This document shows, piece after piece, positions 1-12,792 of a stretch of 64,000 nucleotides of DNA. Under the pieces are notes generated by a model. That model saw nothing but the letters and a program-made list of their open reading frames with translations, searched no databases and had not been told where the DNA came from. Source of the DNA: Varroa destructor (taxonomy: Eukaryota > Arthropoda > Arachnida > Mesostigmata > Varroidae); contig NW_019211458.1 in assembly GCF_002443255.2 (NCBI RefSeq), positions 32,201,319-32,265,318 on the forward strand. Direction: 5' to 3'. Both the position numbers and the translations under genes were made by a program. The first letter of the stretch is position 1, and the number at the start of each line of letters is the position of its first letter.

Positions 1-3000
1 CCTTGACGAGCAATTTAAACCAGCGTGCCTCCGGCGAAACGTGCGCATCATCCTCTATCAGCTTTCAATATACATCAGTTGCCACGAAAAAAAAAACCAA
101 TCCATATAGCCGAGCAAAGAAGCGCTAGCAGAAACCTGCAGTAAACTAGAATCAGAACTATGAATGAGAACAGTCAAAAAGCGAAATTAGAAAGAAAACG
201 TGAGATGATTGCTGGTAGCGATGCTGGCGGCAGACAAACTCGATGATTCCATCTCTAATTAATAATACACCTAACAACATAATGCTGAAAGGCGACAAAA
301 ACGCAGAATTAATAGGTAAGGTTACAAAAAAGAGAAGGTTATGCTAGCAAAAGGCCAGCATTTTTATCTAATTTTTGACCTGCAATTAAACCTCTTTTGC
401 CTACCTTCTATATACTACGATGTGACAACTACAGTAGCAATGTGTTTGATCACAACCGATGTCATTATCGTCATCAGTGTAAAACGTTATAAAGCAATGG
501 AAAATACCGTCAGGAAACAGGTCGCGTGAACCCCCAATAGGAGTACGGACACGGGCACAGTTTTGTCGCTACATTATACCTAAGTAGGTAGATTTTCCTG
601 TAACTGAACTGATTGATTAGGTGTGCTTTTTTATCTTGAAATTCCAGAAGTAACTCTCTCGGCTATATCATGTACAGCTTTTAACTCGATCACTGGCATT
701 CATCATACATTAATATGGAACTCAGTAGTTCGCTAATAGATGCATTCCTCAATTCACGTCTTAATGCCAGTTGTAGCAAAGGTCAGAAGCGACTCGACGA
801 AATCGAAATGTCAGGCCGTCCACACCCCATGAAATCCGCCCCCAGAGACAATGACCACTGGTTGTTCCTCATTGAAGTAGAGATCGATAGCTCCTGGACG
901 AGAAGAAAGAAAAAGCAATGTTGAAAGATGATCAAATCTCATACATGTGGCGCCAAGGAGCACTGGCGACTAGATGCGTAATATCGCTTCCCAGTCATCC
1001 AGTGGGCCGTCAGTGCCACATTATTCGTGATTGGGCCACGTTAAAATAACGTACGGACGAAAGATTGGAAAGTAAATGTCAAGAGATACTTGAAATGCCA
1101 ATGATTGCTGATAGCGATGGCGTGATTTTTAGTGACGTACCGTTACATGAATGACATACTGATCATAGGTCTAGCGTGTATGCATGCGCGTGATCTATAG
1201 CACATCTATTTGGAGAGAAAGAATAGTGAATGTTTTTTTTCGTGTAGATACAGTTTGGTTGTATGGCGATAGTCAATTTGTCAAGCCTGCCCAAAGGGCC
1301 TCAATAAATAACATGGCTTAATTTTCTAGGACTATGAAACCTTTTTCAAAAGAGCAATGGAAATCAATTCAAATATAGACACAGAGCAATAGTTCTCTAC
1401 TGCTGCAGTTTAATACGAATTGAATCACCTATATCTGAAGGGATACGACGACAATAGGAAGAAACATTTTAATGGGTCGAGGCAGCGAGAATAGGACCGT
1501 TTGTGTCGCCATCGTCACTATTACGGGCAGGGAATTGTGACAGTCGTTAGTAGAAATCAAAAGCGTCTATCAAATAGTTTCGTTTGGATTTTCTGTTGGG
1601 TCCAACGGGTTCAGGCCTCATGTATCTGTCACCAACCAGGGACTCCAATGGAAGGGGATATGTGGCACCACCTCGAGTCGTTGAAGTCGTAAGGATTATT
1701 GCAATGACTGAGCGGGCTCTGTAAGCGTCTGCGTTCCGCACATTGTGCGTGGTTAATCCGGTCCAGCCTGGATACGTCTGTTTGTGATTATTTATGTGTT
1801 AAGACGACTGTGATCCGCGAGCAATATCGGTCAGTCTCTGAGCACACTCTTCTCTAAGTCGTCTGCGAGGTAAATCGTTCATTGAAATAGCTCGACTTCG
1901 ACCGATGCAGCATTCGTGGCGAGGACGAACATGAGTATTTTTACTATCGGTCTTCAAAATAACGTTTTTTTTTCGGGGGCTGAAACTTGTCGATTTTTAT
2001 GGCACGTGTGGAACATGTTTATCAACTCTTACATTAATTAAATTATAGATATAAATACAATTTTCCATTTTCCTTTTCTTCACAAAATCGAATGTTGAAC
2101 ATCAGAATCTCTGTGGGTCGCTTGTATTCCTGTCGTTGCTACGTTCCCCATGAATTTTACGTTTGCCGTTCTAGCATCTTCTCACGTAATATCATAATCT
2201 ATTATTTTACAATATAAAATCAAATAATTAAACGTTCCAGGTCATTCTAACAGATAACTGTTATCGTTAACATGAAACTCTCGCCGAGCTGTGTCGTTAT
2301 TTTAATACTCTCCCAATATGTTAATTTGTTATTCGTTCGGCTGAAAATGTATCTCAACCAATCGTAGAGTCAGCTGATTACCAATCGTTTGGCGTTTGAT
2401 ATAAATTCCGCTTTTTTCAAACCACAACTTTTCTCTCACCCTACTTTTCCCTGATCGTTCGGCCTGCTCCAGAAGTCGATACTTTGGTGCGGTCCACTGC
2501 ATTTGGCAACCGTATTCATTCTAGCAGCTCCTGTGTTTTGGCGGACGGCGTTAACGGCCAGCATGGAAACTTGCGCAAAGGCGTTCTCTGACTACATAAT
2601 CACTACTAATTGAAATCCCATTGGGTAGCGGCTAGCAGTAGCCAGAAGTCGCAAAGCCAAAAAAAGGAAATTTATTTGACAAATGCTTGCGTTTGTGTCA
2701 CTGCTGGCTGTTGAGCCTCGAGACGAAACGGACCGTGTCAATCTATGTCATTCCATATTTCATACTGTCAACTCATCGTTCGCTTCCCGAGGCCTCCTTA
2801 ATGCCTTCGTACGCTTCCTCGCAATCACGAAGGGCCTATAATTGTATGTATCGATATTTGCAGCAATGATGTTGCTTGTCGTGGAGAGGTAGTTCATGGA
2901 AAAACATTGTGACGACAGGGACTTGTTACTGTGCTGGGCCTACATGTACTGAAAGTTAATGTTAACGGCTGCTAAGTTCGACTGCTAGACTTTTTTTGCG

Positions 3001-4260
3001 TAAATGTGGAAAGCGATCTGGAGAAAGCGTTCCAGCTTTTCAAATTGGACGTAAATTTCACTAGAACAATGTGCTTGCTATATACGTGTATTATTTGTCC
3101 ACATATAAAAGTTCCAATTCAAGTTTCGGATTTTTTTTTTTTTATTCTAAAGCGTAAGAATAGCGATTTTAATAACAAGATGGTAAAACTAATTTTCCTC
3201 ATTTACACAATCAATATTATGTTCATTTGTCGTCGAGGGAACTTCAAGTTGGTTGGTATCTCTAACCAGAGCTTCTATCATCCGAGTCACCGCTTCGAGA
3301 CGAAATTACCTATCTGTTAAAAGTACTCGCAAGCAATTGCGAGTCAGTACGTAAAAATGAATAAAAACAGCGTCGAAATCTATTGAGTTGACTTTGGACA
3401 AATATTGGTTAACGCAGGTGAAATCTGGGAGTAAGAGAACTTGCAAAGACCACTGGACAGCTGATCGTACGAGCAAGCCTCGATAATCTTTTCAGCTAAA
3501 ATATTTTTACCCACATCATTTACATATTCTAAGTAAATTGGCTGATTCTGTTTAATATTCCGAGCTAATATATTTTAGCTCAGTTGCTGCTTAGCCATCG
3601 TTCGCCATAATTGACTGAGAACCGATAACGAAAAAAAAAAAGCTCTACGAGCGACATTTTTACTTCAATTTGCCTTACATGGCAACACTGGAAGTTATTT
3701 TATGTTACGACTTCAAACTTAAAAATTTTGGTCAAGTTTCCTTCTATTATGTCATCTTAGTATTATGCAATGCATTCAGGTGATCTCCCGATGTTTTACA
3801 CCATTTATCCAAAACTAGTGGTAATTATACAACGTAATCTAAAGCATATTTGAATCGTCCCTTTTTCATTTTGACACAAATTGGTAACCACAATATTTCG
3901 AGAAAAAGCTGCTAATATTTAAAGTGGGAATGCTAAACATAAAATTATATACATATATCCACTCGAAAAACCTCATACGATGAAGGGCAGCTCAAGAGTA
4001 GGACAGGTTAAGTTACCCCGATATTTCTGAACACTAATGTTACTGAAAGAGGAACTAACTGCTGTACACAGATGGGTAGAGACGTTTAACGTTACCGTGT
4101 ACGCGACGTCTCCAAAAGCATTCGCCATCTAAACTCTATCATCTTTTCCACAGAAAGGACCATTCACGTTTGCATCCATTGCCGTATCATTATATTCTAT
4201 GAGCTGACAAGGTGGGTTTCGGGGACGCAATGGATCACGTAGAGCCTCACTGCATAGGTT
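1..4260. other. Non-coding, no supported gene
   Basis: AT-rich DNA with a candidate acceptor at 894 and a pyrimidine-rich stretch at about 2430-2470 ending CTGCTCCAG, after which frames stay open for only 38-47 codons. A T-run lies near 3130. Confidence 0.6.
811..893 (-). other. Strong 3' splice-site-like sequence followed by a short open frame
   Basis: On the minus strand a long pyrimidine tract ends TTTCTTTCTTCTCGTCCAG, one of the best acceptors in the window. It is followed by AIDLYFNEEQPVVIVSGGGF in one frame up to a TGA at 813-811. A second frame is open for about 35 codons. No partner exon was found, so this is a candidate exon only. Confidence 0.15.
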
Positions 4261-4269
4261 TTTTTTAGC

Positions 4270-4533
4270 TTAGTTAATCTTGCGTGCAATACTCGCCTGA
4301 TAGAAGTGATAGACTGCATCGTCGACCACCACGGTGTTTTGAATCTCTCCGGGCGAAGTTTGAATTGTCCCGCTTCTTAAGTTGCTGACCGAAATGCTAA
4401 GGTTATACGATGCATCGTAGAAAATGTCTGATCCAGGTTCGATGCGTTTTTGTGCCTCTATTGGCCCACCGTAGTCACCATGTGACTGCGCACAGGTGTC
4501 ACCCCAAGTCATTTGGCACAGTGCAGTGCCCAC
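4270..4533 (-). CDS. Unassigned 87-codon ORF, possible exon
   Basis: The frame reads TWGDTCAQSHGDYGGPIEA near its start and VVVDDAVYHFYQASIARKIN before TAA, with a more even, charged composition than most ORFs here and higher G+C than its flanks. A good acceptor (TTTATTTACAG) lies just upstream, but a TAA falls in frame between it and the ORF; a weaker AG (AACAAAG/TGC) would keep it open. The listed start is GTG, so it could only be internal or terminal. No family recognised; it may be accidental. Confidence 0.18.
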   Translation of the reverse strand: MGTALCQMTWGDTCAQSHGDYGGPIEAQKRIEPGSDIFYDASYNLSISVSNLRSGTIQTSPGEIQNTVVVDDAVYHFYQASIARKIN

Positions 4534-5267
4534 GCACTTTGTTAATTAACTGTAAATAAAAGATCAAAGTAATTACTGGCGTCAGTTATTATTCTTTAGG
4601 GTCTACTACTGGATCGTATATAGTCTCGAATAGCCAGCACCTTCGTTTCATTACTTTGTACGTTCGTGCGGGGTATCGTCAGGTTGAACGCAATATTTTA
4701 GCGGGGTGTTTAGGAACGAGCACCGACTATCAAGCATTTTGTAAGACATGTACGGTCAGGGAAAGTTGCTCGGCCTCGGGTTTAGCCCGTCTATTCTCAA
4801 TGTGCAGGATTGACCAATTTTTCCATCTGTTTCGTAAAGCCAGTGGGCTGCATTGACGACTTTCTAGAGTAAAGAAAATTCTATCCCATGTTGTATTATC
4901 GAGTTAGAGCGAAAATGACAGGTACTTACAGGTATGTAAAGAAAAATCTGTCCTTGACGATCCTATAGCTATCGTATAAACGCGCCACTTTATGATATAC
5001 AACGCAATTTTCGCATATTACTGCCATTATAGGCTTCATTAGCACGGTGAGTAGGCACGGTGGATGGGCCTGTCCTTAATCTAGCCTAAAGGCGTTACTT
5101 CTTAAACATTTAGAGAATACGCAGACACATCTTTAGATTGGATCTTCTTAAACGTCGTTTTGATCTTCTGTCTTGTTTCATTGTCAAATGTAAGGTTTAA
5201 TTGATCGATTTAAACGGACTAAATAACACATCTCGAGTGGAAAAACCAGTCCATGTGGCGCATCGTG

Positions 5268-5301
<34 letters not shown>
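5268..5301. repeat. (TA)n-(TG)n microsatellite
   Basis: A TA run passes directly into a TG run, a common compound microsatellite. Confidence 0.95.
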
Positions 5302-7212
5302 AGATTTTTGTTGCTATTGAAAAACATGTAAAACAAAATCTAGACGAACGCCCATGTTTCCAGTATTTAACAAAAGTAAACAACTAGAAAAAGATAGTAG
5401 CAATTAGAAGATAAAATCTTCGTTGACTCGACGGCTTTCTGTAGTCGTCATGCTCCAGCGAACCTCTCTAAAACGTTGAACGGAACAGCGCGTTTGCAAA
5501 GCCGTAGAAGTGATACTTTATAAGGTTTATAAGATGTATGTTCTCCTGGGCTGTTACATATTAAAAGCATTTACATGACAAGCTACCTTCGAGCGAATTC
5601 TGCCTGAGAAACGCAACTATTTTTCGGAGTACGACCTGTCAACGATACCATATGATACGTTAACATAGTACACACGTATACATATATTATGCTGATGGTA
5701 AAGTTGCAACCCTTAAGAAACTTTAGAAAGACAAAAATAATGAAAACTAACATTACGCCTGGATCATCCTAGGTGGCATTTTTCCATTTTTATTTACATC
5801 TAGCCAAAGTAGAGTTTGCTAAAGCACGAAATAACTAGTACACGTACTGTGACAGCAAAGATGCTGTATATTTTTGCTGATTACTTACATCATACACCAA
5901 TAAAATAGTATTTTTGTTACTGAAATCACCTTAGAATTATGATTGTATAATGGCCTGTCCATTAGAGAAAAACTAATTATGAAATTATAGAATGCATTGC
6001 CTTAAGTGCTCTCCGCTAGGTATCGAGAGCCGTGCCGGGGGCCGAAGGGTGAGATCAGCGGTCACGATCCAAGAGGTACGTAATTATCATTGACAATATA
6101 AAACGAAATACATTAATGAAGCATCAAACAGTTTTTTAGCGTCTCATTGTATTACGCATGGAGAATCTACTCTAATTTTTTAAATATTATTAAACACAGA
6201 ACGACAAGAACGGTGTTAAGCTTTTTGGGGGCTCTTTTGATCAACAGAGCTCCAAATAATCTCCTTATATATACAAAAAGGTGATTTCACCTTGTGATAA
6301 TTCTGGGGCTGTCTCAGCTCGGCCGCTGTTATTGCCATAAGGCGGAATTGCATATAGACCCATAATTTCACCTGGAGAAATGGACGGCCACAAATGTCAG
6401 TGGACAATTCGTTCCATTTAATTCTTGATCTTTGATTCGAGCTTTTCGATAAACACAACTCTTGCTAATCATCCTTCAAAATTTGAAAACTTTCCTTGTC
6501 CATCATCGAGAATAACGTCGAACAGTTTGTACTGTAGAATTACTGGAAACTCTGCTTTCATGTCAAGGCAGTGTCGTCAGGCTGGTGGCAAACAAGTAAC
6601 CGTTAACGACATCTACTGCACGTGCCTAAGAGGTCTAGCCTCTAACGCCACAGTGGCTTCTTAACGAGAAGCGAATCCGTTCCGCCGATCGCTGCTATTT
6701 GAGATAATTCAGCATGAACAGTATAACGGCATATGCTACCACTTCGCTCGATACGTTCTGGTTATAATAGACCGTCAGAAAACAAGTTCGTACATTTATT
6801 GCTTATATTATGACGATATTTTAGAGACAGACCACCCTTGCCTCGTGAAAGGGGGTAAAATGGGGTAAAGAAAGATTTTGATTGTAATACCTTCCTTATT
6901 TTCAATATGGTCCTCAATAAAAGAATCGAGTTTCGAGGGAACTTTTTGACAACGATGACACGGAGGTAGATTCGTCTTAGAATTAAGTGTGAACATTTTC
7001 TTAGCGCGTTCCTATACCTTTGATTTTTCGTAAAATAAAAAAAATTTTGGAAAGAGTGTGCCATTACGAGTAAATCTTTATTGCCCACACTAACTGCTTC
7101 TCTTCTCCTAGAGGATCTCGGATCTATACACTATATAATAACTACAAGATTAGAAAGATGATCGTGTTAATTGAAAATTTCTTTCTAACCAGTCGTCTAT
7201 CAGGTCTTTTCA

Positions 7213-7216
<4 letters not shown>

Positions 7217-7258
<42 letters not shown>
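7217..7258. repeat. (AT)n microsatellite
   Basis: About 21 uninterrupted AT units. An ORF of TATATA-encoded Tyr/Ile crosses it and is not a gene. Confidence 0.97.
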
Positions 7259-7263
<5 letters not shown>

Positions 7264-8447
7264 GAAGAAATCACAAACTTTCAATTCAATTAAAAACAAT
7301 TTTGTGCAATCTAAGCATGCAGATATCGGATGCATCCCTCTAGTAGATTGAGGGCCATCAGGAGGCACGTGCCCGAGCAAAACGGTACAAGTTCAACTTT
7401 GCTTTAATGCCTATAGAAATAGAACACTACTCTATTTTTATGTCATATAGAATGAAACGTTTTGAGTACTATACTACGAATAAATATTGTACAGTCTCAT
7501 ATATAATATAAGGCATTCTGGCTGATTCATTGAAATGTATATCCATGTTTTTATGATATTTCTATGATTTTTTTTACCTACTAATCGAATTGCGTAAATT
7601 TTGTGTTGAACCTTGATAGTGTGCTTTAGATTCAGTCAAATGCATTTTTTTTGCGCAAGTTTTTAGAATGAAAGATGCGCCGATGAATCAATAGAAAGCT
7701 ATGTGTTCCCCATTTTAATGCGTTAACTAATTTTGGGCACAACACCTCACGATTGAACGCAAAAATAAATTCTCTGGAAACACAACATTTGTTAATATAT
7801 AATTTTCTAAACCTTTAGGTCAATAACAAAACATACACACAAGCGCAGCTGAGGACTATACGACATGCACGTTGAGAAAGGAGGTGTAAATCAAAAACTA
7901 TACGCGGAATATTTACATGTAACTCTCTAAAATGTCTGCTTTATTAAGTTGGAAAAATTCTTTTTTGTCAACTCCCAGTCGTCAGAATGTTTTCGTTAGA
8001 TACAGAATTACCTCTATGCCGGCTATTCCAGCCATCATGGCCACGGATCAAACATTAATTAACACCCAGTGCACACGAGGTGCATAAGGAGATGTAAACT
8101 TGATTTTGATTTATGATCTTTTCTGTCCATTCCATTTCAGCTTCCTATAAACGTCTATTGCGCCTCTACTTCTTAGACAGTATCTTTTATGCACCGTCAT
8201 TTTCGCAGACCCATATACACAGGGTGTTTACTGTTAAACACTCATTCAATTCTCCTCTGTTTTCACCAGCATGGTTCTTCCCTTTTTTTTTTTTGCTACA
8301 GACAGAAAGGCATACAGAATGAATCTGAATCTGAATTCGCAGGATGTCTTCATATCGCGATCTCTTCTCGTGGAAAGTGTCGTGGGCCTGGACGGTGCTT
8401 TTTATTTGCACTAATATCAAGAAGATAGACTAAGATGCTAAAAAAAA

Positions 8448-8467
8448 TTCATAGCTGCAGCTATGAA
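8448..8467. repeat. Perfect 20-bp palindrome
   Basis: TTCATAGCTGCAGCTATGAA equals its own reverse complement and is preceded by an A-run. A palindrome this long is expected well under once per 64 kb by chance. It could be a dimer binding site or a cruciform; nothing next to it says which. Confidence 0.85.
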
Positions 8468-10033
8468 CACAATTGGCGCTAATAAATGATGCCCTGTAAA
8501 ATATTTGTCTTAACGAGAAGGCAGACAGGAAGCTTCTCCCAAAAGACTTTCTGAGAATTGTTTTTTCTTTCGAGAAGATATGTCTGTGTCTTGTCAAAGG
8601 GTCAGATATATTTAGTTTAGACTTAGTATCCTGATAGCTTCAATGATGTAATCGTTGTTAAATGGAAAAATAGAACATATTGAAGAGTTAGGAAATTGGA
8701 CACACATGAAAGAATAACGTAAACGAAAGCTACGATCATTTACTAAGAGGCTATGTCCATAAACCATATTATCGTCTATAAAAATCGTGTCAAACAAATT
8801 GTGAACTTGAAGCTATAGGCTAAAAAAAATACTACTTATAATAGCTATATACGATTGCGTCGGCAGATTTTGCCGATTGCTAGCGGCCACTAATAGTTTG
8901 AAAAACTAATTTATATAGAAACGCTAGCTATAGTATACTATATATTCTTTTACATAAACCGGAGCAAATTACATAATTTGATGTATAAAGCTCGTCACTC
9001 GCAAATAAAAGTGTTTATAAACGGGCAATATCCATTCAGAAAAACCAAAAAAAATATCTATTCAGTTTCATACTAGCTTTCGTTGTTTATACTAGAACAT
9101 CTGGTTACTTCAAGTAATGTTATTACCTTTTCTGTACCTTGTTTACTTTACGATCGTTTACGTTTTGTGCAGATATCAATAACTTGTTCGTTATTAAACC
9201 CGTTTTTACGACGGTCGACATATTAATTTAGCAACGTCCTCGAAACCTACTAATGGTGTCAGTCCGATCGCCTTTAAAAGATCACCTTTAAATTCACAAA
9301 GCAAAACAATATCATTTTGAAGGGTCTTTCTTCATGGTGACATTGTTTTTGGTTTGCCGCTGACAAAAGAACGACCGCATGTATTATTTGCCATGGTGCA
9401 ATTTTTAATTTCATCCATTTGCCCTACCATACTATTTTAGAAAAAATTTAATTGATTGATAAGTAACTTCAGCTAACCACCTAAAATATGCGTGCATGCA
9501 GCAGCTCTTAAAGTTACAAATCGACTCCTATAAGTTAAACCCACGAAGCATTGCGTTGTATGGCGCTGCTTCCTGTGCTAAGTGAGGGCCTTTAGCGTTT
9601 TATGAGGTGCGGGCTTTGCCTTGATCTTGTCCTTCTCTAAGAGATTTGCTTTCAGCCTTTGTATACGCAGATCTCGTGTGTATAGGGTATAGAACAGAGT
9701 AACAAATGATTGCTATTCTGGCAACAATTTGAATAAACTCACTGTGTGTATTGAAAAAAAGGTATTGAAGTATTTATGTATTTACACTATGTTTCAAATA
9801 CTCAAGTGCGTCTTGATGCTACTATATATAATATTTGTAAATAAGCCTTTCGATACAAACAGAGTGCATAACAGCTTAGGACTTGTGACGGTATTATAAT
9901 TATTTTCTAATTTGGCGAAGATACTTATATCCAGGAGTCTCCATTCCTTTGGAGAAAAACAGCGGCTTTTATCAGTCATGATAAACTTGTCATCCTAGTG
10001 GCACGGAAACGTACCTTTTAAAAACAGAACATG

Positions 10034-10035
<2 letters not shown>

Positions 10036-10064
<29 letters not shown>
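10036..10064. repeat. (TA)n microsatellite
   Basis: About 14 TA units in AT-rich DNA with no gene nearby. Confidence 0.95.
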
Positions 10065-10068
<4 letters not shown>

Positions 10069-12414
10069 AATGTGGGCATTTTTATAACCTTCTTCCATAA
10101 TTATTTCGATACTTAGTAATGGGTTGCTAAATTTCAACGATTCTGCTAAAGTTGTAACCTTATGGGAAATTATCTGTCAATTGATAACTAACAAAGACAC
10201 AAATTCTTCGTTCTAACTGGTAAAACACTTCCCTGAAACTAAATGTTCGAAACTACTTCGAAGCACTTATCCAAACAATTAAATAAAAAAGGGTAATAAA
10301 TGTCAGAAACATCAACTCTTAAAAGCAATCAAAAAAAAAAAAATCTATTGGATTGAGCTTTGTTTTCTAGTAAAGTATTGGCGTCATCGTGTCTGATGCC
10401 GTGAAACGAAGGAAAGTTATCCCAAGACGACGGTCTTATTGTGCTTAGCTGTCCTTAGCTGCTTCGTATAATCACTGATTTAAATTAGGCACACGCTAAT
10501 GATCAATACACAAAAATAATGCTAATTTTATTAAATAAAGGAAACCTAATAGTAAACATTTTTTGACCATACACTTTTTTGATTATTCCTTATCAAGCAA
10601 AAGTTAAACATGACATCGTTTCATGGGTAAGAACTAGTTGTACGGGTATTTCGAACACTCTCAGTTATTGAATGAAGAAAGCAATTTAGTGACTGGTCAG
10701 TAGGAAAATGGCTATTAAACATAGACCATGTATTCAACAACATTTCTACTAAACTTGCTTCGAATCTGCAAATGTCTGCTGGAAGTAAACAGGCAAGTTA
10801 GGCCTTGCAGATGGCCGACCAATAAAAAGCTTATTCCGTATTCAATAAGCTGCGAACTTCCTTATACGATAAGCTAAACATTGATACCGGAGTCGCTTCG
10901 GGCCTTATTTTGCGATTGGCCTCGCCAATCCTTGTTTCCCACAAATATTTCTATTAAATCCATCGATCCGATAGAACTTCCCGGTAAGCACATCAATAGG
11001 TCAGCGTTTATCTATCCGATTTTCAATGAATTTTTGATCTCCTAAAATTGGTTTTCATATTAAACCGAGAACTCAGCAGAAAAGCGAGCTGCACAGACGT
11101 TGTCTGAACTTCTTCAGGCATGCCTCAAAGTAGAACAGAGCTTCAATTAATACAGGTGCAACATTCTGTCTCTCAGAATTGGCGGAACACTGAACATGGA
11201 AACTCAGGACCCCAACACAAGGTACACAACTTCGTTAGACAGCTTAAACGGGTTAATAAATGGTTCATTTTGTAAAATCAGCGACAATAGTGGCTGTGGT
11301 ATGAGCGGTGGCAGAAGTAATCCACGTTGTTTGGTCTTCATTGTCTACGATGTGATCATTACACGACAATGTCAACAGTTGCAGGCAGTCACCCGGCTAC
11401 CAGCTGCGTTAACACCAAAGGGTCAAGCTGTCGAGACGAAATATTACCAAGTAGTTTGTAAGAACGACGTTGTACGCCATAAAAGCTATTTTTGCTCTCA
11501 CCGACTTTTGTTTTCCTTTACCTCTGCAATAGCGCTTCCTCATTAACGGTGGCAACTCGACCATTATGCCTGCAAAAAGCACAGGCCTAGTAATTATGAC
11601 GTGGTTCTGGAACCTGTAATGGCCACCAGTCAATCAATGCTATTGCCACAATACGCATGCACAAAGGCAAAACGGCTGTCTGAATCATTCTGCATGTATG
11701 TGCAGGCGCTGTTGTTATGTGTGTGTATGCATGTATCACTGTGTACGTATTCCCCAACAACATAAACGATAGGCGGCGCTCCTAAATTATGGAGAAAAGA
11801 CTTTTGCAGTGACTGTCGTGGAAATAGCAATGGAGCGGGGAAAATTAAAGCCGAATAAAGAGAAACTGACACAGATAATGCGCTAGCACAAGAAAGACAC
11901 ATGTTACGCATTCTCATAGAGTTTGATGTTGATCTGTCCAAGAACAACGCCGAAAGCAGTGGCAACAACAGATCGAGAAGAGTATTTTCTACCTTTCCTA
12001 TATATATGTTGTCTTAGCTGGCATTCCTTGCAGCTTTAGGATACACCTATGGTTTCGGATCAGCTTCTTCTGCTAAACCGTTACAGAAGAAAGTCAACTG
12101 CTTTGTAAGAGATTTGACCAAGTCGTCTACTGAACACGAGTAGAGAACTGTCACCGAAATCTGTAGTATAGTCCCGCTTCTATCTAACCTCTAATAGCGA
12201 ACAAAAGATCAACATCGTTTTAAACAAAGGTGTTCTCACCCATACATAAACAAGCGAGCGCGCACAACGTGCCCTCTATGTGATCTTCTCCCCATTTACT
12301 CTCCAGGCTACCCTTTCATATATATCATGTTATTTTCGTTTCTACTGTTCGGTTCGCATATAAACGTAGCCTAGAGTTAGGTCTACTTAGAAAATCATAA
12401 GAATTGGAAGCGTC

Positions 12415-12792
12415 GTGGGTTCCGTACGAAGTTTAGTTGCTCTGACACGTATTGTATCTCCCGCAGGTCATTCGGGTCGACTTCCATCGCCACCGTTGAT
12501 TCGGTTGATTTCGCTGGCGCGCGCAGTTGACGCCATTACGATAATTGTCGCCAAGTCGCGACAGAATCACCCCGGCCACCAAAACCATTGCCAAGCGATT
12601 GTGTCAACGGCTCCACAACTGGTGGCACATGAGTGCTCTACAGTGCGCGGGGATGTTATGCACGTAGCGAAAACACGCGGCGACTTTGCTATTTTTGATT
12701 ACGCAGGAAAAAACGGCGCCGCATTCTGCATCTCGTTCCTTGTTGTCAGTGGCAGAAATTCATCTGTCTGGCCCTTAAGCGGGCAACACTGA
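12415..12792 (+). CDS. Unassigned 125-codon ORF in a GC-rich patch
   Basis: An open frame in a patch clearly richer in G+C than its neighbours. An acceptor-like CTCCCGCAG/GTCATT lies at about 12465. The product has His/Pro/Ala-rich text (HPGHQNH, APQLVAHE), then TRGDFAIFDYAGKNGAAF. The spacing faintly recalls cuticle proteins, but no diagnostic motif is complete. The listed start is GTG, so it would be an internal exon if real. Confidence 0.15.
   Translation: MGSVRSLVALTRIVSPAGHSGRLPSPPLIRLISLARAVDAITIIVAKSRQNHPGHQNHCQAIVSTAPQLVAHECSTVRGDVMHVAKTRGDFAIFDYAGKNGAAFCISFLVVSGRNSSVWPLSGQH

Larger units (their letters stand above)
4540..12400. other. Non-coding, no supported gene
   Basis: AT-rich DNA with three TA tracts and the 20-bp palindrome. 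Two strong plus-strand acceptor-like sites at about 8139 (GTCCATTCCATTTCAG) and 8302 (TTTTTTTTTTTTGCTACAG) are followed by frames that close within about 60 codons without clear donors. Confidence 0.6.

Noticed and set aside
3006..3320. 104-codon plus-strand ORF
   Set aside because: AT-driven Phe/Ile/Lys composition and a poly(T)-encoded Phe run.
7158..7343. Tyr/Ile-repeat ORFs over the TA tracts (also at 17718-18091 and 31983-32421)
   Set aside because: They are translations of microsatellites, some of them through Ns.
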